DNA from: Fremontodendron californicum
Taxonomy: Eukaryota > Streptophyta > Magnoliopsida > Malvales > Malvaceae
Reading direction: 5' to 3'
Assembly: GCA_030761205.1 (NCBI GenBank)
Contig: JAULJL010000035.1
Coordinates: 12,418,001 to 12,482,000 of the forward strand
DNA: 64,000 nt
Shown: positions 24,301 through 36,330 of the stretch, piece by piece
How the letters are laid out: the number at the start of each line of letters is the position of its first letter
How positions within the stretch are numbered: the stretch's first letter is position 1
Notes under the pieces: model-generated
The model's database searches: none
Seen by the model: the letters and a program-made list of their open reading frames with translations, nothing else
Told to the model about the DNA's origin: nothing
Made by a program: the position numbers and the translations under genes

Positions 24301-26361
24301 TAGGTCATTTTCTATGCCATGCTTTTTCTATGTCATTTAGGCCTTAAATCATACATTTCATGCATTTAACTTGCTGTTTGTTCATGCATTTCATATCATA
24401 CCACTTGATTTTTGACTTAAGCCAACCAATAGCTCAAAGCCAAGCTTACATGACCATGCTTGTGAAAAATTAAGAAGTTGTCAAGTTGGAATTTCTACAT
24501 TTGTAATTTTTTTTCATTAGGCAATCCTTGTCCAGATTTTTAGAAAAGTTTTCTACTGTTTGTAGGTCCTTAGAGGAGTCTCCAATATTTTTATTCTGAT
24601 TTTTGAATGATTTTATCAAAGGTTTAAAAATGTTTTTTGGCTAAACAGTTTTTCACCCAGTGTTTTAACTTTCGTGATTTTTCTGGTAGGGCATACTTAG
24701 TATAAAAATTAAGCCTGTTTTTTCTAGATATTTCAACATGTTCTGAGTCTCCCATAATTGTTTTAGAGTTTTTTGAAAATTTAAAAATAGGAAAAAAAAA
24801 TCATGTTTTAAAACTGGTCAGTAAAGTCAGATTTGATTTCAAGGGAAAAATAATTTTCTGTTTTGGCTAAGGCTTTAAGAGAGGTCTGATTTAGAACATT
24901 AGCTACTGTCCTAGGTTGATTTCTAACCCATTTTAATCCTAAAAAATGATTTTATAAATCTCGGGTCAAGGGTGGTCAAGTCCGGGTTTTCAAAGTTAGG
25001 AAAATAGAGCTTTTTTAAAAGGGAATTTTGGCCTAATGCTATTTTCATTTAAAATTTTCAAAATTATTTTCAAATCAATCACAAAGTATTTTTGATTTTA
25101 GAAAATTTAATTTGATGTCTTTTCCTGAGGTAGTCGGATATCTTTTTAGGTATACGGATTTCCTTATTTGAAGGAAAAAAATACACTTTCATGCATTGCA
25201 TTTTCCATATTCATGCATATTATATGATACATGATTTTTGCTATGAATATTTCTATGGTAATATTATTATTTTGATTTATATTTTATGGTGTTATATTGT
25301 TTATTATATGGTTGTGAATATTCTATGTTATCCTATGCTCTTTGCTTAGTCATTTATTTTTGTCATATCATTTAGGATTTGCTATGTTCATGCATTATTA
25401 TTTTTATTTTCATGCATATTTCATGATAATATTATTTTATGTTTCATATCATTTCATGTCACTTAGATTATATTTTCATGTCATTTAGATTATATTATGT
25501 CATTTATAATATGCATGTCATTTAAAATATGCCTTGTCATTTAGATTTGCCATGTCATTTAGATTATATTATATCATGTAGAATATACTATGTCACATAG
25601 ATTATATCATATCATTTAGATTATATTATATCATCTAGATTTTTCTATGTCATCTTTAACCATGTCACACATGTTCATATTCATTTTTTTAAATGTTTTA
25701 GAAAGATAATGATTTTAAATAAAATAAAGTTATTCCCGAGTTAAAATAATTCATGAGTTCTATGCCGGGTTTGCTGGGGAGGATATCATCAATTATCATT
25801 AATAAAGGAATATCTTTCTTTCAAAAAATGAAAATGATTCGAAAATTTTCCAAATAAATAAAAATTTCTATGTTTTGTCGGGCTTGCTGGAAAATATAGA
25901 AAAATTTTGAATTAATTAATTCTGGATTATTTTCAATGACAAAATGGAATTATTTTGAAATGCCAAGTCTAAAACCAACTTTTTATCGAGACTTGAGATA
26001 ATACACGATTAATAAGGTACCGTTTTATATGGGCGTTGTGGGGGTGCTAATCCTTTCCCACACGTAACCGACTCCCGAACCCTCTTCTTTGATTTCTCTG
26101 GTTTAAAGCGCAGACTTTGAAATTGGTTTTTAAAAAATGTTTTAATTATTTTTAAAATGTTTTACAAAATCGGTTTTAGTAGGTGGCCGATCACACCTAG
26201 CCAAAAAAGATTGGTAGCGACTCCATTTCTTTTTTGAGGTCATTTTCAAACCCTCATTTTATTTCAAGATGAATTAAGTCAGCTTTTCCTCTGTTTCCCC
26301 CAAAGTCACGTTTAACGAATAAAGTCTTGCGATGAGACTTGTTATTTTTTAGGTTGCGACA
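21323..26361 (+). repeat. Element C, 5' LTR (5,039 bp)
   Basis: TGTAGACACT ... GGTTGCGACA. It holds five TTGAC cores (21,440-21,530), three 157-bp sub-repeats (22,166-22,600), CATG-rich repeats (23,990-24,380 and 25,440-25,680) and the conserved block (26,005-26,075). It differs from the 3' LTR by point changes and several indels, so the insertion is not recent; divergence was not computed. Confidence 0.9.
22166..22600 (+). repeat. 157-bp sub-repeats in the 5' LTR of C (3 units)
   Basis: The word AAATAGCAAATGAGCT / GGGCT recurs at about 22,169, 22,326 and 22,483. The 3' LTR has four units. Confidence 0.8.
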
Positions 26362-26363
26362 GC

Positions 26364-26383
26364 TTGGCGACTCCACTGGGGAC
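26364..26383 (+). promoter_or_regulatory. Primer-binding site of element C
   Basis: TTGGCGACTCCACTGGGGAC, two bases after the 5' LTR and identical to the site of A. Confidence 0.85.
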
Positions 26384-29236
26384 TTTTAGAGAGTCAGTCC
26401 TAGAATTAGTCGTGTGTTATCAAAGTCTCGGTTTTGTTAGTTTTTATTTGGTATTTAATTTTAATTCCCACATTTTTCAATAATAAGGAGAATTTTGAAA
26501 ATAATAAAATGTTTTTAAATATGTCCATACATATGTGCATGCATTTTATTATTGTTCTCTAGTTATTCAATGTTGTATATTATAATTGTTTGTTGGTTAA
26601 TACGTTACACTATTCTTGAATGTTCTTTTAATAAATTGTTGAGGCATTTAGAATAAGGGGTGTAGAATAGGTGGTGAAAGGTTTGTTATTTCTCCTCACA
26701 CACTACACGTGCATTTGCATATCATGAGCCCTATACTCGGGTTCCATTCTTTTAGGTGGGAGCAAAGTAACTAAGCCTTCGTGATTAACAATCCACATGG
26801 GCTAGTGAAACACTTCCGGAGTACTAAATTACCTAAGCCTTCGTGATTAACAATCCGCATGGGCTAGGGAAGTAGACTCTACCAAATTGAACCCGCTTTT
26901 ATCGGGGTGCCTTAATAGCCTTCACGGGCGACATTGAGGAACAAATCGGGGCTTTCAGAACTGATTCACATTCATATAGTGAACCTAGGCGAAGCCATGT
27001 CGAAGTTATATTAGATATCCTGAAGCTAAAAACACATGGAGGAATATTTCCAATCCTTTTACTTTCTATTCTACATTCTGAATAAGTTTACATTTGCAAA
27101 TCGGGTAATGATGAACGCACATCACACCTCCCATAATAAGTTTTGAAATTAACGAAATGTTTTTTTGCATGCATAGTATTATTGCTTTCTGGTTGGTTAA
27201 TATGTTACATTATTCTTGATCTGTGTTTTAATAAATTGTTGGGGTATTTAGAATAAAAGTTGTAGAATAGGTGGTGAAAGGTTTGTTTTGTTCCTCCACA
27301 CACATTGCACTTGCATTTGCATAACATGAACTCTCTACCCGGGTTCCATCCTTTTAAGTGGGAGTAAAGTAACTACATCTTCGTGATTGACCCTCCGTAT
27401 GGGCTAGTGAAACACTTCTGGAGTATAAAGTACCTAAAGCCTTCGTGATTGACCCTCCGTATGGGCTTAGGAAAATATACTCTAACGAATTAAACCCGCT
27501 TGTATCGGGGTGCTTTACTAGCCTTCACAGGCGACAGTGAGGAATAATTCGGGGCTTTGCCGAATTTTTGATAGATATACCGAAGCTAGGAACACATGGA
27601 GGAATGTTTCTGATTTTTTGCCATTTATTTTTGCATCATGAACCGGGCAAAGATGAACGTACATCGCCCGTAGTAGATTTAAATTTCCACCCCAAAAGGC
27701 ACCGTGATGCCTAAATAAGTTGATATTATTAGGGCACACATTCATTAATTTTCTTACTTTGTATTGATTATTCCATTCTTTTATTGCTTTACTATTTTTT
27801 TATTTGTAATAATACCAAAACCTAGTGTTTTTAGGTTGTTTTGAAAATTCTTCTTTTTATACCTTACCTTTTTAGGTATTTCTAAAAAAAAAAGAAAAAA
27901 ACTTTTTATATAAAACATTTTCTTCTTTGAAAAAAGAGAATAAAGATTGATATTAGGATATTTTTTTACTTGATCTTTTCATTGGCATTTTTGCATAACA
28001 TTCATATTATTTAGATATAAAAATTCTTTTTTTAAGCATTTTCGCATTTTGCACATTTCATGCATATGTGAATAAAGCATGTACATTTACGGTTGTATTG
28101 TTGATCTCATTTCTTTGCAATAAATGGATGGTGATAATAATCTCATTTGATGATTTCATAAACATTCATTGGTTGAATAAGAATTGTAGACTGGTAGCGT
28201 TAAATAAACATTTGCATATGTACCATAGTAGGATCCACTACTCCGAAATTCTTTTGAAAAATAATATGTTGGTTTTTTGTGGAAGAAACATGTTTCAAAA
28301 AAAATCATAGATTAAATTTGGAGGCAAATCTTGCATAATGAGATTTTTGAATAATCAAAATTTGGTTCCACCAATTTCGTGTAATCATTGATTAAATTCT
28401 TTGTATATACCTTTGTGTTAATTCATTTATTCTTTACATATATCATTTTGACATCATGTTACAGTCCTAACATGCATGGTCATTCATTGTAGAATACATT
28501 TGTGATATACATGGTCATTCTTTGTATATACCCTTGTGTTAATTTATGAATTCCTTACATGCCTCATATGGACATCATGTTACAGTCATAGCATGCATGG
28601 TCATCTGTTGTAGAATACATTTATGACATGCATGGTCATTATCTGTATATACTCGTGTATCAATTTATCCATTTTTACATGCATCACGTTAACATCAGGT
28701 TGCATTTATGACAAACATAGCCAGCATGATTTTTCTGTATATGTTCATGAATTAATTTGTTTTTTCTTTACATGTGTCATGTTGACGTCAGGTTGCATTC
28801 ATGGCATACATAGTCATCGTAATTTTTAGTATATGCTCATGCATTAGTTTTTCATATTGGCATAAAGTTGTATTCATGACATACATAGCAAGTCAGCATG
28901 ATTTCTTTGTATATACCCATGCATTATTTCATTTATTCTTTACATGCATCCTGTTGAATTCGTGTTGTATTCATAACACATATGATCACTCATAGGGGAG
29001 TGCATTTGGGACATACATGGTCATTCACTGTATATATTCGTACATTGACTTGTTTATTCTTTGCATGCATTATATTGGCATCATGCTACATTCACGACAT
29101 TCATGTCTCATTCATCATGAAATACGTTAATGAGATGAAATAGAAATTGGCTTTGCTTTAACAGCTTTCAAAGAGATCTTTTTTCAAATCAGAGGTATAA
29201 GAGTCATTGAGAATCTGTTCAACATTGTTAGGATTC
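26384..29236 (+). other. Element C, 5' leader with a 600-bp duplication and CATG-rich tandem units
   Basis: A block from about 26,630 to 27,060 (TAATAAATTGTT, GTAGAATAGGTGGTGAAAGG, CTTCGTGATT pairs, ACTTCCGGAGT) is repeated 600 bp downstream, at 27,230-27,640, with visible divergence. From 28,385 to 29,110 there are about six degenerate units containing TGTATATAC, GACATCATGTTACA and CATGCATGGTCATT. No 5' ORF comparable to that of B or D is present. Confidence 0.7.
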
Positions 29237-31275
29237 ATGGAAGGTGGGAATTCAAATGAAATGGAAAGAATGATATAGGCTCTGCATGAAACGCAAGAAA
29301 GGCTAATTAGAAGTCAGGATGACTATCGAGAACAAATGGCTAAACTGATGGAATTAATGTCCGCCACTGTCAAAGGCAAGCGGCATGTTGAAGAGATCCA
29401 AGAGAAAATAAGTTGATGGAGCTAATACCCTTCATTATCAAAGAAAAGGGACAGGTTGAGAGTTCTACTGCAAAAGGAAAATCAAAAGTCTCTGCTGAGA
29501 AAGAAAGAGCCATCGAGGTTAAGAACTTGGCTAGAATAGAGAGAATGGAACAGGTTCAGCAAGAGACGAAGGAATAAGTGATTAGAACTCAGGAAGAGAT
29601 CCAAGAGCAAATGATTAAGTTGATGGAGCTAATACCCTTCATTGTCAAAGAAAAAGGACAGGTTGAAATTCTACTACAAAAGGAAAATCAAAAGTCTTGG
29701 GAAACAATTCGAAGAATTGCCTTTTTCGCCCATGTGAGGTAATAGTAATTAAAGGGCAGAATTCTCAAGGCATACAGCCACAAGATACAGCGAGGTATCA
29801 GTTATTAGATGAAAGGTTCCGGGTATTAGAAAGCACATATGTATTTGGAAGCGTAGATGCAAACGAATTTTGCTTGGTCCCCAATTTAATCATTCCACCT
29901 GAATTTGAGGTCCCCAACTTTGAGATATATGACGGGACAACTGATCCAATGACCCACCTCAAAATGTTCTGCCACAAGATGATGAGCCATGTAGATAATG
30001 ATAAGTTATTGATCTATTGTTTTCATGATAGCCTTAGTGGGTCTACAAGCAGATGGTATAATCAGCTGAGTAAGGATAATATTTGTTCTTGGGGTGATTT
30101 GGCTAAAGCTTTTTATAACCAATACAAGTATGTGATTAATATGATGCTGGACTGTCTCTTTTTGCAAAGTATGAGAAAGAAAGCCACTGAAAGCTTCAAA
30201 GAGTATTCTCGCAGATGGAGAGATATAGCGGCCCAGGTATAGCCGCCTTTAACTGAAAAAGAAGTTGTTGTCCTATTTGCAAATACAGTGCAGGCCCCAT
30301 GCTATGATGAACTCGCTGGTAATGCCATGAAGGATTACACGGGCCGGATAATCCCAAAAGAGATAATGAAAGGGACAGCCAATAATGGAAAGCTCAAAGT
30401 AGGTGAGACATCCGATATCAAGGGAAATTGGGAACCCTAGAGAAAAGTAAAAGATATCTAGTCTATGACCTGTGGTGGGCAATAGATGGGAAGCTTTGTC
30501 CTATATCCTCTACAACCTATGTACCATTAGTTCTACCCTTTCGTGAGCAATGTGTATCAGGATCCTTACTTATACCTGATGACCTCTCAATGTAATTATT
30601 TGACAAATCTCCAACCTCAGGCTAGCCAGGGAAAGTCAAAGAATATTCAGAAAAGAGATCAGTTTGAGCAACTATCCTTCTCTTACTTTGAGTTGTTGCC
30701 CCTGCTTACTAAAAATCGACTTCTCACTCGAGTGCCAGTAAAACCTATTCGACCCCCATAACCAAGCTGGTATGATGAAAATGCATTTTGTGGCTATCAT
30801 TGCAGGATTTGAGGTTATTCCACAAAAAACTCACTGTCTCTAAAGCGGAAGGTTCAAGCACTAATCAGTAATGGGTAGTTAGATCTTGAGAAGAAACAGA
30901 AGTCAGATAATGGGAAAAAGCCACTGTTCGTTCATGGTAAGACAAGTAGGGATATCAGGATGGGAAAGAAAGGCATACATGGATTTATGAAGCAAGAAAA
31001 AAAATCAAGTTGACTTGATTCCTGTGTCATATAGTGAGCTGCTACCTCAACTCATCCAGAATCACCTTGTGACACCCATGCAATTAGAGCCTCTGAAGCC
31101 CCCTTATCCGAGCTGGTATGATGCTAATGAGTGTTGCGGTTATCATTCTACCAATCAAGGCCACTCAACGGAGAACTGCCCCGCTTTGAAGTACAAGGTC
31201 AGGGATCTTATCAAGGCTAGTTCAATAAGTTTTGAAGATGGGAAAGCCAAGTGTCATAAGAAATATGGTGCATAA
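29237..31275 (+). pseudogene. Element C gag (broken, with duplicated modules)
   Basis: From the ATG at 29,237: an N-terminal coiled coil (ETQERLIRSQ, REQMAKLMELMS) with a direct duplication of about 205 bp (29,391-29,490 and 29,594-29,697); the capsid-like core (RYQLLDERFRVLE, NLIIPPEFEVPNFEIYDGT, KLLIYCFHDSLSGS, KATESFKEYSRRW), open at 29,697-30,242; then two copies of a C-terminal module with a C-x2-H-x5-H-x4-C finger. The first copy (30,680-30,860) is decayed; the second (31,027-31,275) is intact, with PPYPSWYDANECCGYH ... GHSTENC. Stops at about 29,271 and 30,240 fall at codons that are Gln in relatives. It ends at TAA 31,275. Confidence 0.75.
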
Positions 31276-33989
31276 TCGTATTAGGATTTCTGATGCATGT
31301 AGTTCTATACACTTTAATGATGAAAGCACTTGTCTCATGTTGACATCTACATGAAATAAATAAATTTTGAATTTAAATGTTTTGTGTATTTTAGCAATAA
31401 TTTTAATTTGCAGAAACAAATGAAACTTTGAGAAACTTTGTGGTAAACAATAATAAGTGGTTTTCACATAAAGAAATAGGCAGTCTCGGGAATATTGATG
31501 ATCATTGTTAGAAATGGCCCAATACCCTCCTCCCTCTCTTTTGGGTTTTCCCTATGCCTAAATCCCTTAAACCACGACCACTTGAAAGACCTAATGCTTC
31601 AAAGAATATGAATGATTAAAGTTCATAAATCATTGTCATCGCAGAATAAGCAAAGATGTAAATCCTAGTTTAGGCTATGAACAAAAGAACAAACTTTTTG
31701 AAAAAAATTTCGAAATCCTTTAAATTCAAACGAATGAGACATTCTTTCAAGAATCTAGATTGTGGTAATTCGATGTGCGTCAAGGTGGTGCCAAAGCCAT
31801 TCATATCTTTTCCAATGACCACAAAACATCAATTACCCAAATATCACTTCATGATTGGCACCTCGAGGCACAATGACCAAACAAGATTAGCTTATGTCCT
31901 AGAGAAAACTTGTTTTTGGGTAGTATTTTCCTTGGTACTTCAAACAAACCCATGATTGAAACTCAGCATTTTCATTGTAAACCTAGACTTGCAATGTTCC
32001 TCGTAATGACACAAATTCCTAAAGTTGATCAAATTGGGGCATCATATGTAGAAATGATGGATACATGGTGAATAAGGATGGAACTAATGCCTAAATCATT
32101 AGGGGCATGCGACAAATAACAAAAAAAAAAAATAAGGAAAAAAGAAAAATTGTGATATCATGCATATGAGAATTTGGATGATTCCAAAGTGCAAAATGAA
32201 ATTTTGATTATCTATTCCCTTTGGGGATTGCTTTTCAATGAGAATATTTGTGCTTGATATGAGAAATGACCATTTTTTATCCCTTTCAAAAAAAGAAATT
32301 GTCCAAGTCACCCCTTTTGAGCTGAAGAATTCTTTCTCTTATAAATCCTAATCAAGGATCACACCCTCTACACTAAAGGGTAAATGCCAAGAAAGATTTT
32401 CTCAAAGATCATTGAGAAATGAATCCTAGCTCGAAGACAGATACAAAGCAATTTGAGCACCCAAAATAAATAAGGACTCACTTTGTCGAAATGAAAAAAA
32501 AGAACGAAAAAAGAAATGAAAAAAATGTGTGTGAAAATGTATGGCAAATGGAAGCCAAAAGCAAAGAAGAGAAAGAGAAGGAAAGAAAAGAAAAGTCCAA
32601 AAGGGACAAATGCTTCATAAAGGAAACATCATCAAGAAATGATCCTTGATCTGATTACCCTCAAACACAGATTTTGGGCCTATTTATCCTTTCTTTCTGA
32701 ACCCCGAACCATGGCCTACATTACGTGCTTTAAAAGTCCTTTTTGATCAAGCATAAATATTTAATTTGAGGGGTTTTTCTTCAGATTTTTTCCCATCTCA
32801 TCGAATTATCATTTCACTATGGAAGAATTTAGAATTCTCAACTGTATGGTAGAACAACCAAAAAAAAAGAGAAAGAAAAAATGGAAAGAATGGGACTCTA
32901 GGGCCAAAACCCAAAAATGGACGGTTTAGAGTAAAATAAAAATTTTCGATGCTACCTATAATAGTACTGATACCACAAAAGAGAAGGTCATCTTGAAGAA
33001 ATGGTCATCGAGGAATATCTAGGAATTTCTAAACCTCCCAAATTGTCAGGTCTTATTCGGAGGATTGACTTCAAAAACTGAGACTTTTTTCCCTCCAAGA
33101 TTAAACTTTCCATTTTAAACATCCCGGCCAATCTTGACGCTTGTCAAAAGGCCTTGATATGGAAACTACAAGAATGTAGAATTTGTTTGGTTCTCAATGA
33201 ATCCATGATTTATAAAACATGTTCCATTTGTGAGCCTAGAAGGGACATACATTTTTGTTATGAAGTTTTCTTCGATCAACCAAAATCTTGTTATACCAAG
33301 CCTTGCCAATTCAAACTGAAAAGCCCAAACTAACATTCAGAAAAATCCTAACAGTGATCATCAGTTTTCAAGAGATTCGTACATCATACACTGTGGGATT
33401 AATATATTTGGCTCAGAAGTTTTCATTAAATAAGCAATTTTTTTTTCAAAATGGGAAAATAAATAAAAATATTTTTGAAATAACCATTTTTGATGTTGAC
33501 ATGAGACAAGGGCTTTTCCACCCAAAGGTATGGGACTATTAGGATTGACTTTGACTTCCAGACATAGAACTCGGCAAACAGGTTTTTGTTGATAAGAGTT
33601 TGAAAACTATTGGGGCCAGAAGATAGCCAAGGATCGAAAATAGAAGGATCTCTTATGGGGCACGAATGTTCAAGATACACTCTGAAATGAATTGGAAAGG
33701 CTAAGCCAAAGTCTAGAAAAATGATCGGAGGCATTTGCACCACTCATGAGCACTCATCTCTTTATTAAGCTTTGCATCTACACAATGTCAGCAAGTATTT
33801 GCATCATTCATGGGTATTTGCATTGGCACTATTCCATAAGCATCTGCATTTCACCTTTACATTTACATCCTTCATGGATATTTGCATTTGCGTCATCTCA
33901 AGCAATTGCATCATTTCTAGAATTATTGCATTTTCATTATTGTGTGGTAACTGCAGTTACACCATTCATAGACCACTTACATAAACACG

Positions 33990-34500
33990 ATTAGTAAGGG
34001 CATTTGCATCATTCCATGAAGTAGTTGCGACAACGCCAATTTTTGCATTTGCATCATTTGGAAGCATTTGCACATTGTTGATCTTTGCATCTGCATCATT
34101 CCATGAAGTAGTTGCGTTACAATGCCAATTTTTACATTTGTATCATTTGGAAGCATTTGCACATTGTGATAAGTGCATCTGCATCATTCCATGAAGTAGT
34201 TGCGTTATTTGAGGATTTTTGCATTTGTATCATTTGGAAGCATTTGCACATTGTTGATCTTTGCATCTGCATCATTCTATGAAGTAGTTGCGTTATTTGA
34301 GGATTTTTGCATTTGCATCATTTGGAAGCATTTGCACATTGTTGATCTTTGCATCTACATCATTCCATGATGTAGTTGCGTTATTTGAGGATTTTTGCAT
34401 TTGCATCATTTGGAAGCATTTGCACATTGTTGATCTTTGCATCTGCATCATTCAATGAAGTAGTTGCGTTATTTGTAGTTCTTTGCATTTGCATCATTTA
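33990..34500 (+). repeat. 88-bp minisatellite in the 3' UTR of C (about 6 units)
   Basis: GAAGTAGTTGCG (once GATGTAGTTGCG) recurs at 34,018, 34,105, 34,193, 34,281, 34,369 and 34,457: spacing 87, 88, 88, 88, 88. Units also hold CATTTGGAAGCATTTGCACA and GCATCTGCATCATTC. Confidence 0.9.
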
Positions 34501-34760
34501 GAAGCATTTGCATCAATCCACGCCATTTGCATTTGCACCATGAAGCATCTGCATCCTATTCAACATCTGCATTTGCATCAAGAATCATTTGTATCAACAA
34601 AAGCCATTTGCATTTGCACCATGAAGCATTTGTATCTTATTCAACATCTACATTTGCATCAATCCAAGCCATGAAGCATTTGCATCTTATTCAATATCTG
34701 CATCTACATCAAGAAGCATTTGCATCAATCCAAGACATCTGCATCAACTGGGACTTTTTG
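34500..34760 (+). repeat. Derived 81-bp repeats next to the 88-bp array
   Basis: Units with ATTTGCACCATGAAGCAT (34,531 and 34,612, spacing 81) and GCATCAATCCAAG continue the GCATTTGCATC theme. They are probably an older or re-expanded branch of the same repeat. Confidence 0.7.
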
Positions 34761-35009
34761 ACATTTTATCTTGACTGAAGGCTCCTCAAGTGGGGGCATC
34801 AGTGAAAAGTTAAAGACTCCGTCATGAAGTCAGACAGTCCGTAAACATCAAAGAAATCATGGATTAGAAATCATGACACAATCATTTGATTACATTCATC
34901 CTTAGGGAATATACATCCTACAAGTATTTGCAAAACATGCCATTTTCATCATTGCATTTAGCTAACATTACAGGAATCATGGAAACTTTTGGCTTCCTCA
35001 AATCAAACT

Positions 35010-36165
35010 CGTTCTTCTTATCAAATGAGTCGAGCCCCGAGACCACCATCAAGGTATTTTCTTTTCTTTAAATCGAACTCGTTCTGTTTCTCAAATAAGT
35101 CGAGCCCCGAGACCATCTTCAAGTTATTTTCCTTTTGTTTTATATCGAATTCATTCTGCTTCTCAAATGAGTCGAGTCCTGAGACCATCATCGAGGTATT
35201 TTCCTTTTGTTTTAAATTGAATTCATTCTACTTCTCAAACGAGTTGAGCCCCGAGTCCATCGTCGAGGTATTTTTCTTTTGTTTTAAATCGAACTCGTTT
35301 TGCTTCTCAAATGAGTCGAGCCCTGAGACCACCGTCGAGGTATATTCCTTTCGTTTTCAAGTCAAATTTATTTTACAAATGAACCAAACCCAGGATCATT
35401 CTTAAGGCATTCATTTTGTTTTTAAAATCGAACTCGTTCTGCTTCTCAAATGAGTCGAGCCTCGAGATCATCGTCGAGGTATTTTCCTTTTATTTTTAAA
35501 TCGAAATCGTTCTGCTTCTCAAATGAGTCGAGCCCCGAGACCATCGTCGAGGTATTTGTTTTTGTCTTAAATCGAACTCGTTCTACTTCTCAAATGAGTC
35601 AAGCCTCGAGACCGTCGTCGAGGTATTTTCTTTTGTCTTAAATCGAACTCGTTCTGCTTCTCAAATGAGTCAAGCCCCAAGACCATCGTCAAGGTATTTT
35701 CCTTTTCTCTTAAATCAAACTTGTTCTGCTTCTCAAATGAGTCGAGCACCGAGACCACCGTCGAGGTATTTTCCTTTTGCTTTTAAATCTAACTTGTTCT
35801 GTTTCTCAAATGAGTCGAGCTCCAAGACCACCGTCGAGGTATTTTCCTTTTCAAATTGAACTTGTTTTTCAATTGATTCGAGCCCCGAGTCCACAGTCGA
35901 GGTATTTTGTTTTTAAATCGAACTTGTTTTTTAATGAGTCAAACCCCAGGATTGACGTTAAGTCATTCTTTTTGTTTTTAAATCGAACTCGTTTTGCTTC
36001 TTAAATGAGTCAATCCTCGAGACCACCGTCGAGGTATTTTTTTTAAAACCCAACATAGCTGACACCAAGACAAGATAAGGCCCCGAGACCAACGTCGAGG
36101 TATTTTCTTCTCTTGCAAATTGAACTCGTTTCCTTAAGACGGGTCGAGCCTTGATTAGTCAAGAT
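35010..36165 (+). repeat. About 72-bp minisatellite in the 3' UTR of C (about 15-16 units)
   Basis: Units share TCAAATGAGTCGAGCCCCGA, GACCATCGTCGAGGTATTTT and AAATCGAACTCGTTCTGCTT. Measured at the GACC/GTCC word, spacing is 71-74 bp for most units (35,112, 35,183, 35,255, 35,327, 35,465 after a divergent one, 35,539, 35,610, 35,681, 35,753, 35,826), shortening to 60-66 bp in some later ones. The open frames (FCFSNESSPET-like and its reverse) are repeat artefacts. Confidence 0.9.
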
Positions 36166-36316
36166 ACTCAATTTAAGGACAAAATCTTCTATTTACAGCC
36201 TTTTAAAGAAAAATGAAAATGAAAACTCTCCTTCATTTTCTTCACATATAGTTTCACTAACAGGACAAAATTAGTGTTTATTTATCTTTGCCTGATTCCT
36301 GATTCTCAGCAATAGC

Positions 36317-36330
36317 CAAAGAGGGGCAGC
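36317..36330 (+). promoter_or_regulatory. Polypurine tract of element C
   Basis: AAAGAGGGGCAGC lies directly before the 3' LTR, the expected position of the plus-strand DNA primer. From memory, this form is typical of Ogre elements. Confidence 0.8.

Larger units (their letters stand above)
31276..36316 (+). other. Element C, 3' UTR (5 kb)
   Basis: Non-coding, with no pol motif in any frame. Positions 32,146-32,320 match the short 3' region of B (45,215-45,386), including GGATTGCTTTTCAATGAGAA and GTGCTTGATATGAGAAATG. Further parts (ACCACTTGAAAGACCTAATG, GAACCATGGCCTACATTA) resemble long Ogre 3' UTRs as I recall them. The two minisatellites lie in its last 2.3 kb. Confidence 0.7.

Noticed and set aside
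33990..34500. Regular direct repeats that might suggest a CRISPR array
   Set aside because: Units are contiguous, with no unique spacers; plant DNA; it is a minisatellite.
34989..35859. Open frames with repeated SFCFSNESSPET-like words, and their reverse strand
   Set aside because: They follow the ~72-bp minisatellite (a multiple of three); repeats keep frames open. No gene evidence.
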